Notes: generated from the sequence alone by a model not told the origin. DNA of 64,000 bases from Lysobacterales bacterium (GCA_030065125.1 JASJDM010000001.1:186001-250000); one strand, 5' to 3'. Counted from the first letter of the stretch, positions 33,773-43,109 are shown. Made by a program: numbers and translations.

Positions 33773-36262
33773 TCAGCCGGTCTCCGTTGTCAGAGCGACC
33801 AGTCTGCGCGCCGCCTCGATCTTACGATGGCCTGGGGGATAAAAGTCTATGCGCTGCTCCAGCAGCTGCCTGGCCCGCGCATGCAGGTCAGGCCTTTTCG
33901 TTCCCAGGTCCAGTTCGGCCCGGATGAGGATTTCGACGGTATCCCAGGTCATGGGGTGATCGGCGCCGATGGTCTCCTGTTTCACCCGGCGGGTGCCCAG
34001 CAGCAGCTCCCTGGCCTGCTCCAGCTCGCCGATGTGCATCAGGGCTGCCGCCCGATAATCCGCTGCGGTGAGGGTGAGGATGTGCCTTGGACCCAGGTTT
34101 TCCAGGGCGTCATCATATACCTGGCCAGCTCGCTGCTGCAGGGCCTCGGTACGCCCGGCAGCCAGCAGGTGACCGTTCAGCTCTATCTCGTAAAGCAGCG
34201 TCATGGGCGCTTCGGCCCCCAGGTTTTGACGGCCCAGCTCGATGGCCCGGGTGGTGTATTCGACCGCTTTGTCAAAATCTCCGAGCGCCGCGTACCGGTC
34301 ACCCACATTGCCGATGACGGACAGACGGTGTGAGGGCGTTGCGAACTCGTAATCCTCGATCATGCGCAGGGACTCGAGTTCGCCGGCCAGGCCCTCCTCC
34401 ACCTTTCCGGCGTATGACAGCGCTCCGGACAGGGTTGTATTCAGGGTGATCAGCTCGGCGGTCACGCCCAGGTCAAACTGCTCCAGTGTGGCCATGGCTT
34501 CCCGGGACAGCCGCGCCGCCTCGTCGTATCTGCCGGCGCGAAAGTGGACCGTTGCCAGCATTTGCCGCTTGGCCACCGTGCCATAGCTGTCGGGTCCACG
34601 CTGGCGGATCTCCCACTGCAACGCTTCGCTGGCCAGTTGCTCCGCCTGAGGCACCATCCCGGAATCCCGATAGATTTCCGCCAGAGCCAGCTGCGCGTTG
34701 CTCAGCAGAGGATCTTCTGCTGGCACGCGCGCCCCTGACGCCAGGACCTTCTCCAGCAGGCGCCGCTGCAGCGCCTGGTCACCCTGACGCCGGGCCACCA
34801 TGGCTCTCAGGTAGCGGGCCTTGAGGGTGATCGGATGATCCTGGCCCAGTGTCACCGAGGACAGATCTTCGAGCCCGGACAGGCTCTGGTCCGCCGTGGT
34901 CAGCTGGCCTGCCTCCAGGTCGATCTGGGCCAGGTCCAGACTCAGGCTCAGATACCGCTCATCCGGGCCATCGCCGCGGTGCAGGTCCAGCGCTCGCAGG
35001 ATCTCGGCCCTGGCCCGCTCCAGCTCATGCAGCGAGCGGTAGGTCTGGCCCAGGATCATGCGCAACTGGGATTCCTCCAAACGACCGGGGGATTGCCGGC
35101 TGAGTTCACTGGAGGCCAGGTTCAGCAAGCGCTCTACCGTGAGCTGGCGACCCTGGTTATATGGGCTGGGCGCCGCCAGCATATTCTGCAGGAAGCCCAG
35201 GGTCGTCTCCGCGCGGAGCCGTTCCCGGTTAGCCAGATCGGCGGATCGCTGGGCGCGCAGGAATCCGAGGCTGCTCAGCAGAAGACCCAGGGCCAGGCTG
35301 GCGATCACGGCGCTGATGGCCATGCGTCTTCGACGCAGCCGCGGCGCATCGATCAGGCCGTCCAGCGCCGCCAGCACCTCCTGGCTGGATGGCCGTGTAT
35401 CCGGGGCGGCCGCCAGGCAGCGTCTGGCCAGTGAACGCAGTGGTCGAGGCAGGTCGGAGACATCGACCGGCCCGCCCTGCTGGTGACGGGCGGCCAGCGC
35501 CTCCAGGGTGTCGCACTCCAGAGGATAGCGGCCGGTCAGGGCAAACATCATGGTGGCGCCAAAAGCATACACGTCGGTGGCCGGCGACTGCGGCTCTCCA
35601 GCGAACAGCTCCGGCGCCATGACGATGGGTGAGCCGGCCACGGGTCCGACAGTCCGCAGGTCCGCGCCTGCGCCAAAATCCATCAGCACGGGCTCGCCGC
35701 TCTCCAGGATCATGACGTTGCCCGGCTTGAAGTCCCCGTGGGTGACGTGGCGATCATGGATCAGGACCAGCGCGTCGGCCAGGGGCCTGAACAGGGTGAG
35801 CATGTCGGCTGCCGACAGCCGGCCCCGGGCGTCCACCATCTGCTCCAGTGTTTGTCCATTCAACAGGTCGGACCAGATGCCGGTGCGCCCATCTTCCAGG
35901 TCGGCACCGTGAATCGCCAGGATGCTGGGGTGCCTGAGGCGGGCCATGCGCCGGGCCTCGGCCACGATCAGGCGGTCTCGATCGACGCTGTTGCCGGTGT
36001 GGGCCAGCTTCAGCGCCACGTCCCGTTTGAGCAGCGGGTCGAAGGCCCGGTAGACCTCACCGAACCCACCCTTGCCAATCAGCTCTACGGCTTCCAGGTG
36101 ACGCCATCGGAACAGGCAGTCCCGACACGGCTTGTCCCGCTGCGTGCGGCGAAAGGCCTGGCTGATTCGATCGATGGTTCTAAGGGTCGCGCTCCCGGCG
36201 TCGTCCAGGCCGGTACCGTCAGCCACGGCAGCGGCCTGTTGTTCCAGTGGAGAATGTTCCAT
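33773..36262 (-). CDS. Ser/Thr protein kinase with C-terminal TPR repeats (module 2)
   Basis: 829 residues, architecture as in the kinase at 22.0-24.4 kb. Kinase ~58-310: LIGKGGFGEVYRA, VALKLAHTG (K85), AEARRMARLRHPS (E102), VTHGDFKPGNVMI, DFG at 195-197, MAPELFAGE. HGD again replaces HRD. A membrane helix follows (MAISAVIASLALGLLLSSLGF, ~315-335). The remaining ~480 residues are TPR-like (RLEESQLRMILGQTYRSL, YDEAARLSREAMATLEQ, DFDKAVEYTTRAIELG). A CysCys-containing N-terminal patch (KPCRDCLF) could bind metal or sense redox state. The start overlaps the sigma gene's stop by one base (TGATG). Inference: the kinase acts with that sigma factor. Confidence 0.92.
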   Translation of the reverse strand: MEHSPLEQQAAAVADGTGLDDAGSATLRTIDRISQAFRRTQRDKPCRDCLFRWRHLEAVELIGKGGFGEVYRAFDPLLKRDVALKLAHTGNSVDRDRLIVAEARRMARLRHPSILAIHGADLEDGRTGIWSDLLNGQTLEQMVDARGRLSAADMLTLFRPLADALVLIHDRHVTHGDFKPGNVMILESGEPVLMDFGAGADLRTVGPVAGSPIVMAPELFAGEPQSPATDVYAFGATMMFALTGRYPLECDTLEALAARHQQGGPVDVSDLPRPLRSLARRCLAAAPDTRPSSQEVLAALDGLIDAPRLRRRRMAISAVIASLALGLLLSSLGFLRAQRSADLANRERLRAETTLGFLQNMLAAPSPYNQGRQLTVERLLNLASSELSRQSPGRLEESQLRMILGQTYRSLHELERARAEILRALDLHRGDGPDERYLSLSLDLAQIDLEAGQLTTADQSLSGLEDLSSVTLGQDHPITLKARYLRAMVARRQGDQALQRRLLEKVLASGARVPAEDPLLSNAQLALAEIYRDSGMVPQAEQLASEALQWEIRQRGPDSYGTVAKRQMLATVHFRAGRYDEAARLSREAMATLEQFDLGVTAELITLNTTLSGALSYAGKVEEGLAGELESLRMIEDYEFATPSHRLSVIGNVGDRYAALGDFDKAVEYTTRAIELGRQNLGAEAPMTLLYEIELNGHLLAAGRTEALQQRAGQVYDDALENLGPRHILTLTAADYRAAALMHIGELEQARELLLGTRRVKQETIGADHPMTWDTVEILIRAELDLGTKRPDLHARARQLLEQRIDFYPPGHRKIEAARRLVALTTETG

Positions 36263-36819
36263 CAGGCCATGGCTTCGGACAGGTCAGCGATGGCACGCAC
36301 CACCATCATCCGTGTTGCGTTGACCGACGGGCGTTCCAGCTCCCGGGCGATCTCGTCGTAGTCCATGTCGAACTCCACCCGCATGACGACGGCCAGCCGC
36401 TTCTCGTCGCTCAGCTTGGACAGGCCACGCTCGTAGGATTCCAGTGCGTCCCGGCCAACCACGGCCTCCACCGGTGAGGTATGGCTGGCGAGCTGGGTTT
36501 CCTCCAGGCTGGTTCGGTCCGGGGCCCGGGTGGTGCGCCGGATCTCATCACGAACCACGTTCATGAGAATGGTCCGCAGATACGCCAGAAATGCCCCGGG
36601 GCGCTTGTTTTCGAACCGTTCCAGGTGGTTCATCGCCCGGATCAGGGTGATCTGCACCAGGTCGTCGGTTTCGGCCAGGTCCCGCCCGTAGGTCGGCAAG
36701 CGCCCGTGGGCCCAGTGGCGCAGGCGCGGCAGGTAGCGCTCCATGAGCTCTTCCTGGGCCCGGTTGTCACCGGTGCCCACGCGCTCCAGCAACTGGGTGG
36801 TTGTTCGAAGATCGGACAT
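36262..36819 (-). CDS. ECF-type RNA polymerase sigma factor (module 2)
   Basis: 185 residues, paralogue of the sigma factor at 24.4-25.0 kb. Region 2: LMERYLPRLRHWAHGRLPTYGRDLAETDDLVQIT-like core and FLAYLRTILMNVVRDEIRR; region 4: LSDEKRLAVVMRVEFDMDYDEIARELERPSVNA (helix-turn-helix). Its stop overlaps the kinase start by one base. No anti-sigma gene is present. The kinase-coupled arrangement implies control by phosphorylation or by protein contact, which is an inference from other kinase-linked ECF groups. Confidence 0.92.
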   Translation of the reverse strand: MSDLRTTTQLLERVGTGDNRAQEELMERYLPRLRHWAHGRLPTYGRDLAETDDLVQITLIRAMNHLERFENKRPGAFLAYLRTILMNVVRDEIRRTTRAPDRTSLEETQLASHTSPVEAVVGRDALESYERGLSKLSDEKRLAVVMRVEFDMDYDEIARELERPSVNATRMMVVRAIADLSEAMA

Positions 36820-36939
36820 CGGCCGGGAGCTGACGAACTCACCATGAAAAACCGCATTTTAGCCTGAATAATTCCTGAGTTTTGCTGTAGGAGCGTGTGT
36901 CCAGGCTGGCGCTGCGGCAGCCCCATGGCGATGACAGGG

Positions 36940-38805
36940 TCAGTCGTTGACCTGGATGGCCTCGGTGTAGGCGACCAGCTGCCCGCGCGTTTCCTCGAAG
37001 CATGTCTCCACGTCGCCGAAGACCGCCTCGATCTCCCTGCGGTGACCGCCCTTGGCCGCGCTTTCGAGGTAGGTGGCCCATTGGCGTAGTCGGCGTGCCC
37101 CAAAAGATCCGCTGGAGCTCTTCAAGGGGTGGGCGTAGCTGACGATGTCCTCGATGCGGTCCTCGGCCAGGGCGAGCTCGATCTGCAGCAACCGGACCCG
37201 GGACTCCTTCAAATAAGCGTCTGCAATGTCCGGGATGATGGTTCGGTCCACTTCCTTTTCCAGCCGCTTCAGGTCGTGGGGCTCAAACAGCGCGGTGGAC
37301 ATCAGCTGCTGCAGTTGCCGCTGGTCCCGCAGGGTCCGCGTGCGGGTTCCCCAATGCTCGATGGCGCGCCGCAGCTTGTCCCGGTTCACGGGCTTGGCCA
37401 GGTAATCCACCATGCCGGCGGCCTGGCAGGCCCGTCGGTCCACTGACAGGGTATTGGCTGTGACGGCGATGATGGGCGCCGTGGCGTCCTGGGCAGCTTC
37501 GCGCTGGATGCGCGTGGCGGCCTCGATACCGTCCATGCCCGGCATCTGGATGTCCATCAGGATGACGTCGAAGGGAATCTGCTTGGCGGTCTGGATGGCT
37601 TCCCTGCCGGACCCGACCGCGGTGACCTGGTGGCCCAGGTGCTTACACATGCTGGCCGTCACCATCTGGTTGGCCACGCTGTCGTCCACCACCAGTACCC
37701 GCTTGCCGCCGGCCTCCGCGATACCAGCACCGGAAAAGCCGGCCCGCTCCATTTCGTACTGGGGCAGAATGATCTGGCACAGCAGGCGGTAGCTGCAGGC
37801 CGGATAGGGAAATACGAACACGCTGGGATGGTCGGCAGATTTGAGTCGCGCCATGGCCTTGTCGCTGGTGCAAAGAGCGATGATCGTATTGGCATCAGAC
37901 TCTGACAGGGCCTTGTTGATCTCGCCCATCTTGGGATCCAGCAGCACCGCCGTGGTGCTGATTTTTTCGTCGGCCCTGGCGTCCAGCCGCCAGTCCGAGG
38001 CGACGTGCACCACCCGGGAGTCCTTTCTCGCCGCCAGGTTGCCAAAGCAAACCCGGGTTTTGCGCGCCAGGCGCCGCAGTTTCGTCATGCGCCGATCCTT
38101 TTTCTGGATGCAGATCGATGCCGGCAGCACCAGGTCGATGCGGCTGCCGCGCTTGACCTTTCTCGCCGACAGCCGGCCGTGCAGCAGGTGGGCGCCCTTG
38201 ACCGCCACGCAAAGCCCCAGCCCCAGGCCCAGGCCATCTCCGGTCTCAGGCTCGCCGTTGATCAGCCCCATAATCTCGTCCGGCAGACCCGGCCCGTCAT
38301 CCTTGACCGAAAATACCAGGTTGCCGGACTGGCGTCCGATCACCATCCGTACGCGCCCGGACTCCGAATACTCCACCGCGTTCTCGACCAGGTTGATCAG
38401 GATCTGGCGCAGCCGTCCCGGGTCGCACTGGATCCAGCGTGCGGTCGCTCGTGAAATATTGGCCCAGATGTCCAGACCCTTGTCCTCGGCCCTGGTCCGG
38501 TACAGGTCAACCACTTCACTGACCAGGCTGGGAATGAAGATTTCAGCGTCTTCCAGGGCAACCCGGCCTGTCTCCACGTCATTCAGGTCGATCAACTGGT
38601 TGATGCGGATTCGCAGATCGGCACCCTCGTGGTCGATGACCGAGACCAGCTCCGCCTGCTCGCTGTCCAGGGAGGTGTCCCGCAACAGGGTTGCGGCGCT
38701 CAGCAGGGCGTTCAGGCTGTTGCGCAGGTCGAAATTGAAGCGGGAAATCCACGCCGCCGCTTCATGGGGCGAGGGTTCAATGGTTGGGATTTCGGGTTTG
38801 TTCAT
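36940..38805 (-). CDS. Hybrid histidine kinase (HATPase-REC-Hpt) with the phospho-accepting His missing
   Basis: 621 residues. Residues ~15-75 align with HisKA, but the usual SHELRTPLN is NFDLRNSLN, with Phe25 where His should be. The HATPase domain is intact: NLVENAVEYS (N-box), KDDGPGLP (G1) and GLGLGLGL (G2). Then come an REC-like segment of uncertain state (~255-350, no clear Asp motif), a full receiver domain (VLVVDDSVAN, VILMDIQMPGMDG with D418, Lys in YLAKPVNR), and a C-terminal Hpt domain with AHPLKSSSGSFGA (H559). There is no membrane helix, so it is cytoplasmic. The start MNKPEIPT at 38805 is chosen over a longer N-terminus from 38859. Because H25 is absent, it may act as an ATP-binding regulator or phosphatase. 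Confidence 0.87.
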   Translation of the reverse strand: MNKPEIPTIEPSPHEAAAWISRFNFDLRNSLNALLSAATLLRDTSLDSEQAELVSVIDHEGADLRIRINQLIDLNDVETGRVALEDAEIFIPSLVSEVVDLYRTRAEDKGLDIWANISRATARWIQCDPGRLRQILINLVENAVEYSESGRVRMVIGRQSGNLVFSVKDDGPGLPDEIMGLINGEPETGDGLGLGLGLCVAVKGAHLLHGRLSARKVKRGSRIDLVLPASICIQKKDRRMTKLRRLARKTRVCFGNLAARKDSRVVHVASDWRLDARADEKISTTAVLLDPKMGEINKALSESDANTIIALCTSDKAMARLKSADHPSVFVFPYPACSYRLLCQIILPQYEMERAGFSGAGIAEAGGKRVLVVDDSVANQMVTASMCKHLGHQVTAVGSGREAIQTAKQIPFDVILMDIQMPGMDGIEAATRIQREAAQDATAPIIAVTANTLSVDRRACQAAGMVDYLAKPVNRDKLRRAIEHWGTRTRTLRDQRQLQQLMSTALFEPHDLKRLEKEVDRTIIPDIADAYLKESRVRLLQIELALAEDRIEDIVSYAHPLKSSSGSFGARRLRQWATYLESAAKGGHRREIEAVFGDVETCFEETRGQLVAYTEAIQVND

Positions 38806-39029
38806 AGTGGCCCGGTCTCGCGCTGCACAGGAACCCCGCGACGAAAACGGGGTCATCACTATGGTTTTCGGCCACTGCGTGTGGTTCTGAAGCCCAAGGC
38901 GGGTCGATACCGCGACGACTCAGCTGGGGGTAGTCGATGATCGGCAGAAAAAATTCCCGAAAACAGCTTCGGGCCGCCTCATTTGTGGACTATGCTGTAG
39001 GGACGAAATCTGCCTGAGGTTGGTCAAGC

Positions 39030-41285
39030 GTGAAACCGATTCATTTCCTTCTTCCGGTCTTTCTGGCGGGCCTCGCAACGGGTTACCTGTTGTTCAAAGC
39101 CGACCCGGAGCCTGCTCAGCTGGCGGCGACAAAACCAGCGGCACAGCCTGCCACCCAGGCAGCGGATTCCCCGGCACAAATTCCTCCGCCTCGGCCGGCA
39201 GAAAACGTGACCACAATGCCCTCACAGCCGGAATCCGGTGGGTCAGCCCGCCCGGATACCGGGCCGGAACCGGCGTCTCAGCCGGGGCCGGACAGCATCA
39301 TGGAAACCATGCAGCTGAGCGGAGACTTCGCCCAGACCGAGGCCCTGTATGTCATGGCCGGGCGGGCCGATCGGGAAACCCTGGAGCGCTACATCGACGA
39401 GGCCATCGGCATCGACATCCCGGCCGAGCGCGAGGCTGCCCTGCAGATTCTCTACCTGCGCTACAGCGAGCTGGATCCGGACGCCAGCCTGACCCACCTG
39501 CTGGCCCTGGACATCAGCCGGAAAGTGAACATCCTGTACGTGATGTTCAACGGCTGGGCCAAGTACGACCTGGACGGCGCCATCGAGCGGGCCGCCAGGA
39601 TCGAGTCCTCCAACGACCAGGGCATTGTTCAGCAGGCCATCATGCAGGCCTACGAAACCGAGCCCGGAGAAGTGATGCTGCAGATCGCCGAGCGCCTCAA
39701 CGACTCCATGGCCCGCAGCGCCGTGGCGGTGCGCGGCATCGCCACCACGGCGCGCAGTGATCCGGCTGCGGCCATGCGCCACGCCATGTCACTGACCAGC
39801 GCCCGCAATCAGGCAGAGGCCGTGGTGATGATCGGTCGAATCTGGGGTGAAACGGATCCCCAGGGCGCCCTGGCGTACAGCAGCCAGCTGAACAATCCAA
39901 GGCTGGCCCGGGAATTCCGCATGGCGGCGCTCGGAACCATGTTGCAGAAGGATCCAGAGTCGGGTTTTGATCTGCTGGACGGCAGCTTTTCCCAGGAGCA
40001 ACAGATGATCCTGGGAATGTCGGTCAGCGTCATGGCCCAGGCAGACCCGGAACAGGCGCTGCGCCGTGCCCTGGCCGTGGAGAACCCGCAGTTGCGCCAG
40101 TCCGCCCTCAGCACCACCGTCAGCACCTGGGCCAATACGGACCCCATGGCCGCAGCGGCCGCTCTGGAATCCATGCAGGACCTGACGCCCGACCAGCGCC
40201 GTAACATGGCATACGGCGTCCTTCATCATATGGCCCAGGCAGATCCGCAAGAGGCCCTTGCCTGGGCCGCGCGCATGGATAACGGGCAGGACGGACTATG
40301 GTCGTCGGCGGTGAATACCATCGCCTCCCAGAATCCGGAAGAGGCCCTGGCGGTAGTGCTGGCCATGGACCACTCGCGCCGTCGGACCGACGCTCTGAGC
40401 AACGTTCTGGGCAACATTGCGTTATCCGATCCCCTGCTGGCCACTGAGTACCTCGATGAAATCCCGGCCGGTGAACTGAGGGAACAGGCGTTCACCAACA
40501 TCGCATCCAACTGGGGCAACAACGACCCGGTGGCTGCGATGGAATGGTTGCTGCAGCAGGACAATGTCAGCCAGAGCTGGGCATACCAGAACCTGGCCCA
40601 GCAGATCGCCCACATGGACCTGCAATTGGCAAATGATTACATCGAGCAGATTCCGGAGGCAGGTCGGGGCGCATACGTCGGCATGATCGCCATGGTTTAC
40701 GCACAACGTGATCCGGCAGCCGGCGCCCGCTGGGTCATGCGGTTCGAGGACTCCCCGAACTTTGGCACTTTAGTGGGCCAGATTGCTGCCGGCCTGGCGA
40801 AAAGCGACCCGCGCCGGGCAGCGCGACTGATGGATGAGGTGCCGGAAGGCGAGCAATACGTCATGGCTCAGCAAACCCTGATCAGCCAGTGGGCCGATTT
40901 TGACCCGGCCGCGGCAGCCCGCTGGTGGGGCCAGCTCCCGGCACAAAAACAGCTCGATCATTCGGTAAGACAGCTGGTATATCCCTGGGCCCGGTTCGAC
41001 CGGGAGGCGGCCCAAAAATGGGTTCTGGGACTGAAGATGAGTGAGCAGCGTGACCAGGGCATCGCCGCCCTGGTAGACAACAACCTGGAACTGCGTGAGG
41101 CGGACAAGCTGATTCGCAAGATCCAGTCGCTGGACCTGCGCATGCAGGCTTACCAGAACCTGGCGTTCAACCTGTCACGCTACGATCGTGACGATGCCGA
41201 AGACATGATTGGCCGGGCACGACTACCGGACGAATACAAGCAGCAACTGCGTCAGGTACTGGGTCAGGCGTATCCACGGCACTGA
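39030..41285 (+). CDS. Secreted or membrane-anchored alpha-solenoid protein with about 16 DPxxAL repeats
   Basis: 751 residues, GTG start after GAGG. The N-terminus FLLPVFLAGLATGYLLFKAD is a single membrane or signal helix. A Pro/Ala/Thr-rich linker follows (residues ~25-80). The rest is a helical solenoid of ~30-34-residue units, each containing [TAS]DPxxAL or a variant: SDPAAAMRHA, TDPQGALAYS, ADPEQALRRA, ADPQEALAWA, QNPEEALAVV, NDPVAAMEWL, RDPAAGARWV, SDPRRAARLM, FDPAAAARWW. I count about 16. Similar long periplasmic solenoids with W/DP repeats occur in planctomycetes and verrucomicrobia. A binding scaffold is the simplest reading. No catalytic residues are seen; it is not in an obvious operon. 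Confidence 0.75.
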   Translation: MKPIHFLLPVFLAGLATGYLLFKADPEPAQLAATKPAAQPATQAADSPAQIPPPRPAENVTTMPSQPESGGSARPDTGPEPASQPGPDSIMETMQLSGDFAQTEALYVMAGRADRETLERYIDEAIGIDIPAEREAALQILYLRYSELDPDASLTHLLALDISRKVNILYVMFNGWAKYDLDGAIERAARIESSNDQGIVQQAIMQAYETEPGEVMLQIAERLNDSMARSAVAVRGIATTARSDPAAAMRHAMSLTSARNQAEAVVMIGRIWGETDPQGALAYSSQLNNPRLAREFRMAALGTMLQKDPESGFDLLDGSFSQEQQMILGMSVSVMAQADPEQALRRALAVENPQLRQSALSTTVSTWANTDPMAAAAALESMQDLTPDQRRNMAYGVLHHMAQADPQEALAWAARMDNGQDGLWSSAVNTIASQNPEEALAVVLAMDHSRRRTDALSNVLGNIALSDPLLATEYLDEIPAGELREQAFTNIASNWGNNDPVAAMEWLLQQDNVSQSWAYQNLAQQIAHMDLQLANDYIEQIPEAGRGAYVGMIAMVYAQRDPAAGARWVMRFEDSPNFGTLVGQIAAGLAKSDPRRAARLMDEVPEGEQYVMAQQTLISQWADFDPAAAARWWGQLPAQKQLDHSVRQLVYPWARFDREAAQKWVLGLKMSEQRDQGIAALVDNNLELREADKLIRKIQSLDLRMQAYQNLAFNLSRYDRDDAEDMIGRARLPDEYKQQLRQVLGQAYPRH

Positions 41286-41294
41286 GCCGGACAA

Positions 41295-41645
41295 TCAGGG
41301 AATCTTCAACTCGGACCCGACCATCTCCACCAGCCCAACGGTGTTTCCGGCCGGGTCGGCCAGCAGCCCCAGGATAACCACACCGGGGACTTCGAATCGA
41401 TGCGCAATCACGGTGCCGCCAAGGGCTGCCGCCTGTTCCAGGGTCGCACTGACATCAGGCACCCCCATGTAGATCACCTTGTCCGTGGGGTCCTGGCGGA
41501 TGGTGGCGTCCAGGCTGGCGGCGATCACCGGAGCGCTGAAACGGCCGTCATCGCCGATATCCCAGTCGAACAGTTGCTGGTAAAACGGCTTGAGCTGGGC
41601 CGTATCGGGCCCGGCGATATCAAAGAAAACGATGGGTGCCGGCAT
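41295..41645 (-). CDS. VOC (glyoxalase/bleomycin-resistance fold) family protein
   Basis: 116 residues, the usual length of a one-domain VOC protein. PIVFFDIAGPDTAQLKPFYQQLFDWDI at the N-terminus and PGVVILGLLADPAGNTVGLVEMVG at the C-terminus are the two paired beta-alpha-beta-beta-beta halves. The ribosome site is exceptionally strong (AAAGGAGGT seven bases before ATG). No metal ligand set could be fixed with confidence, so substrate is unknown. It is followed by a 40-bp gap to the aminotransferase gene on the same strand. Confidence 0.82.
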   Translation of the reverse strand: MPAPIVFFDIAGPDTAQLKPFYQQLFDWDIGDDGRFSAPVIAASLDATIRQDPTDKVIYMGVPDVSATLEQAAALGGTVIAHRFEVPGVVILGLLADPAGNTVGLVEMVGSELKIP

Positions 41646-41685
41646 GGGCTGTACCTCCTTTCAGGCGACAGCCCATGGTAACGGC

Positions 41686-43026
41686 TCAGAGCGTCAGCTG
41701 AACTCCTGATTTCACGAATGCATGAAAGCCTGCCTCGTCCCGGGAGGCCTCGTCGATGCGTGTCACGGCCTCGGCCAGGTCCTTGGAGCCGGTGGCCACC
41801 GAAATTCGCAGGAAATGCTGACCTTCGCTGTCCTTGGCGCAGAACGACCGGCGATCCATGGTGGCCACATGGTACTTGTGCAGCAGGAACAGCTGAAACA
41901 GAGTAGCGGGGCTGGAGTCACTGCGAACTTCCGCGGGCAGTCGCTCGAAGGCCTCGATGGCACCCAGCCTGCCCAGCGCCCCTTCCACATTGGGGAAGGC
42001 GTAGAACGCGCCCTTGGGCAGCTGGCAATGCACGCCGTCAATCTCGTTCAGCCCGGCGACCACCTGGTCCCGGCGCCGCTGGAAGGCGTCCACCATCATC
42101 TGGATGGCGGCATCACTTTCGCTGGACTCCAGGGCCTCGATGGTACCAATCTGGTTGTAAGGCGGGATGCTGGCGAAGTAGTTGATGTTGAGGTTCCGGG
42201 CCACCTTGGCTTCCGCCACGCTGGGATAAACCGCCCAGCCCACCCGGCCGCCGGTCCAGGCATAGGTCTTGGAAACCGCCGAGGCAATGATGGTGCGATC
42301 AGCCATACCTGGGAGCGACGCGATGGACACATGGTCCTCACCGTCGAAGGTAATGGCCTCGTAGGCTTCGTCGGAATACACCCGCACGTTGGGCCGGGTC
42401 TTTTCCAGGATGAGTTCGGCCAGCGCCTGCAGTTGCTCCCGGGTAGCCACGCCGCCGGTGGGGTTGCTGGGGAAATTCAGGTAAATGAGCCGGGTGCGGT
42501 CGGTGATCAGCGGTTCCAGGTCATCCACCGTGAGCGAGAATCCATGGTCCTCACGCAGGTGGATGGGCACCCGCCGCGCGCCCACATAGGGAATGTAGGA
42601 TTCGTACAGCGGATAGCCCGGTGTGGGGTAGATGATTTCGTCGCCCTGCTCGCAATAGGTCTGCTGGGCAAAGCCGATAGAGGGCCGGGCGCCGGGAAAC
42701 ACCGCCACGCGCTCGGGGTCAATCTCTTCAAGGCCGCGATCAGCCGCGATCTTGCGAGCCAGGGCGGCGCGCAGTTCCGGCATGCCCTGGGGGTCACAAT
42801 AGGTGGTCTGGCCGTCCTCGATGGCCTTGATCACGGCCCGGGCGATGTGATCTGGCAATGGAAAATCCGGTTGGCCCAGGTTGCAGCGGATCACCCGTGC
42901 GTTGTCGGACTGCTCCACCTCGACAATTCTTGATCCGAACCCGAACGCGGCTTCAGTGCCCATGAGCTTGACGCGCTCGGCAAAGATAGCGGTATGGGGT
43001 GGTGGCATCGGTCGAACGGCACTCAT
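41686..43026 (-). CDS. Class I/II PLP-dependent aminotransferase
   Basis: 446 residues. Fold-type I aminotransferase motifs: CNLGQPDFPLPDHI, YCDPQGMPELRAALA, YPTPGYPLYESYIPY, LNFPSNPTGGVAT, YSDEAYEAITF and SKTYAWTGGRVGW, where the Lys is the PLP Schiff-base residue. AspC/alanine-aminotransferase-like enzymes interconvert amino acids and 2-oxo acids; the exact specificity is not readable. The start has AGAGGA upstream. It is transcribed in the same direction as the D-2-hydroxyacid dehydrogenase gene, separated by a REP-like hairpin, so the pair may or may not be one transcript. Confidence 0.9.
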   Translation of the reverse strand: MSAVRPMPPPHTAIFAERVKLMGTEAAFGFGSRIVEVEQSDNARVIRCNLGQPDFPLPDHIARAVIKAIEDGQTTYCDPQGMPELRAALARKIAADRGLEEIDPERVAVFPGARPSIGFAQQTYCEQGDEIIYPTPGYPLYESYIPYVGARRVPIHLREDHGFSLTVDDLEPLITDRTRLIYLNFPSNPTGGVATREQLQALAELILEKTRPNVRVYSDEAYEAITFDGEDHVSIASLPGMADRTIIASAVSKTYAWTGGRVGWAVYPSVAEAKVARNLNINYFASIPPYNQIGTIEALESSESDAAIQMMVDAFQRRRDQVVAGLNEIDGVHCQLPKGAFYAFPNVEGALGRLGAIEAFERLPAEVRSDSSPATLFQLFLLHKYHVATMDRRSFCAKDSEGQHFLRISVATGSKDLAEAVTRIDEASRDEAGFHAFVKSGVQLTL

Positions 43027-43109
43027 GTCATTTCCTCTCCTCGGCTGCCGCGCCCAGTGTAGGGTAATCGCGCCCGACTGGCTGTCAGGGAATGCCGAGA
43101 GCCGTTGAA

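Noticed and set aside
41722-42933. Antisense open frame (403 codons) over the aminotransferase
   Set aside because: Opposite a well-conserved PLP enzyme; no domain and no ribosome site.
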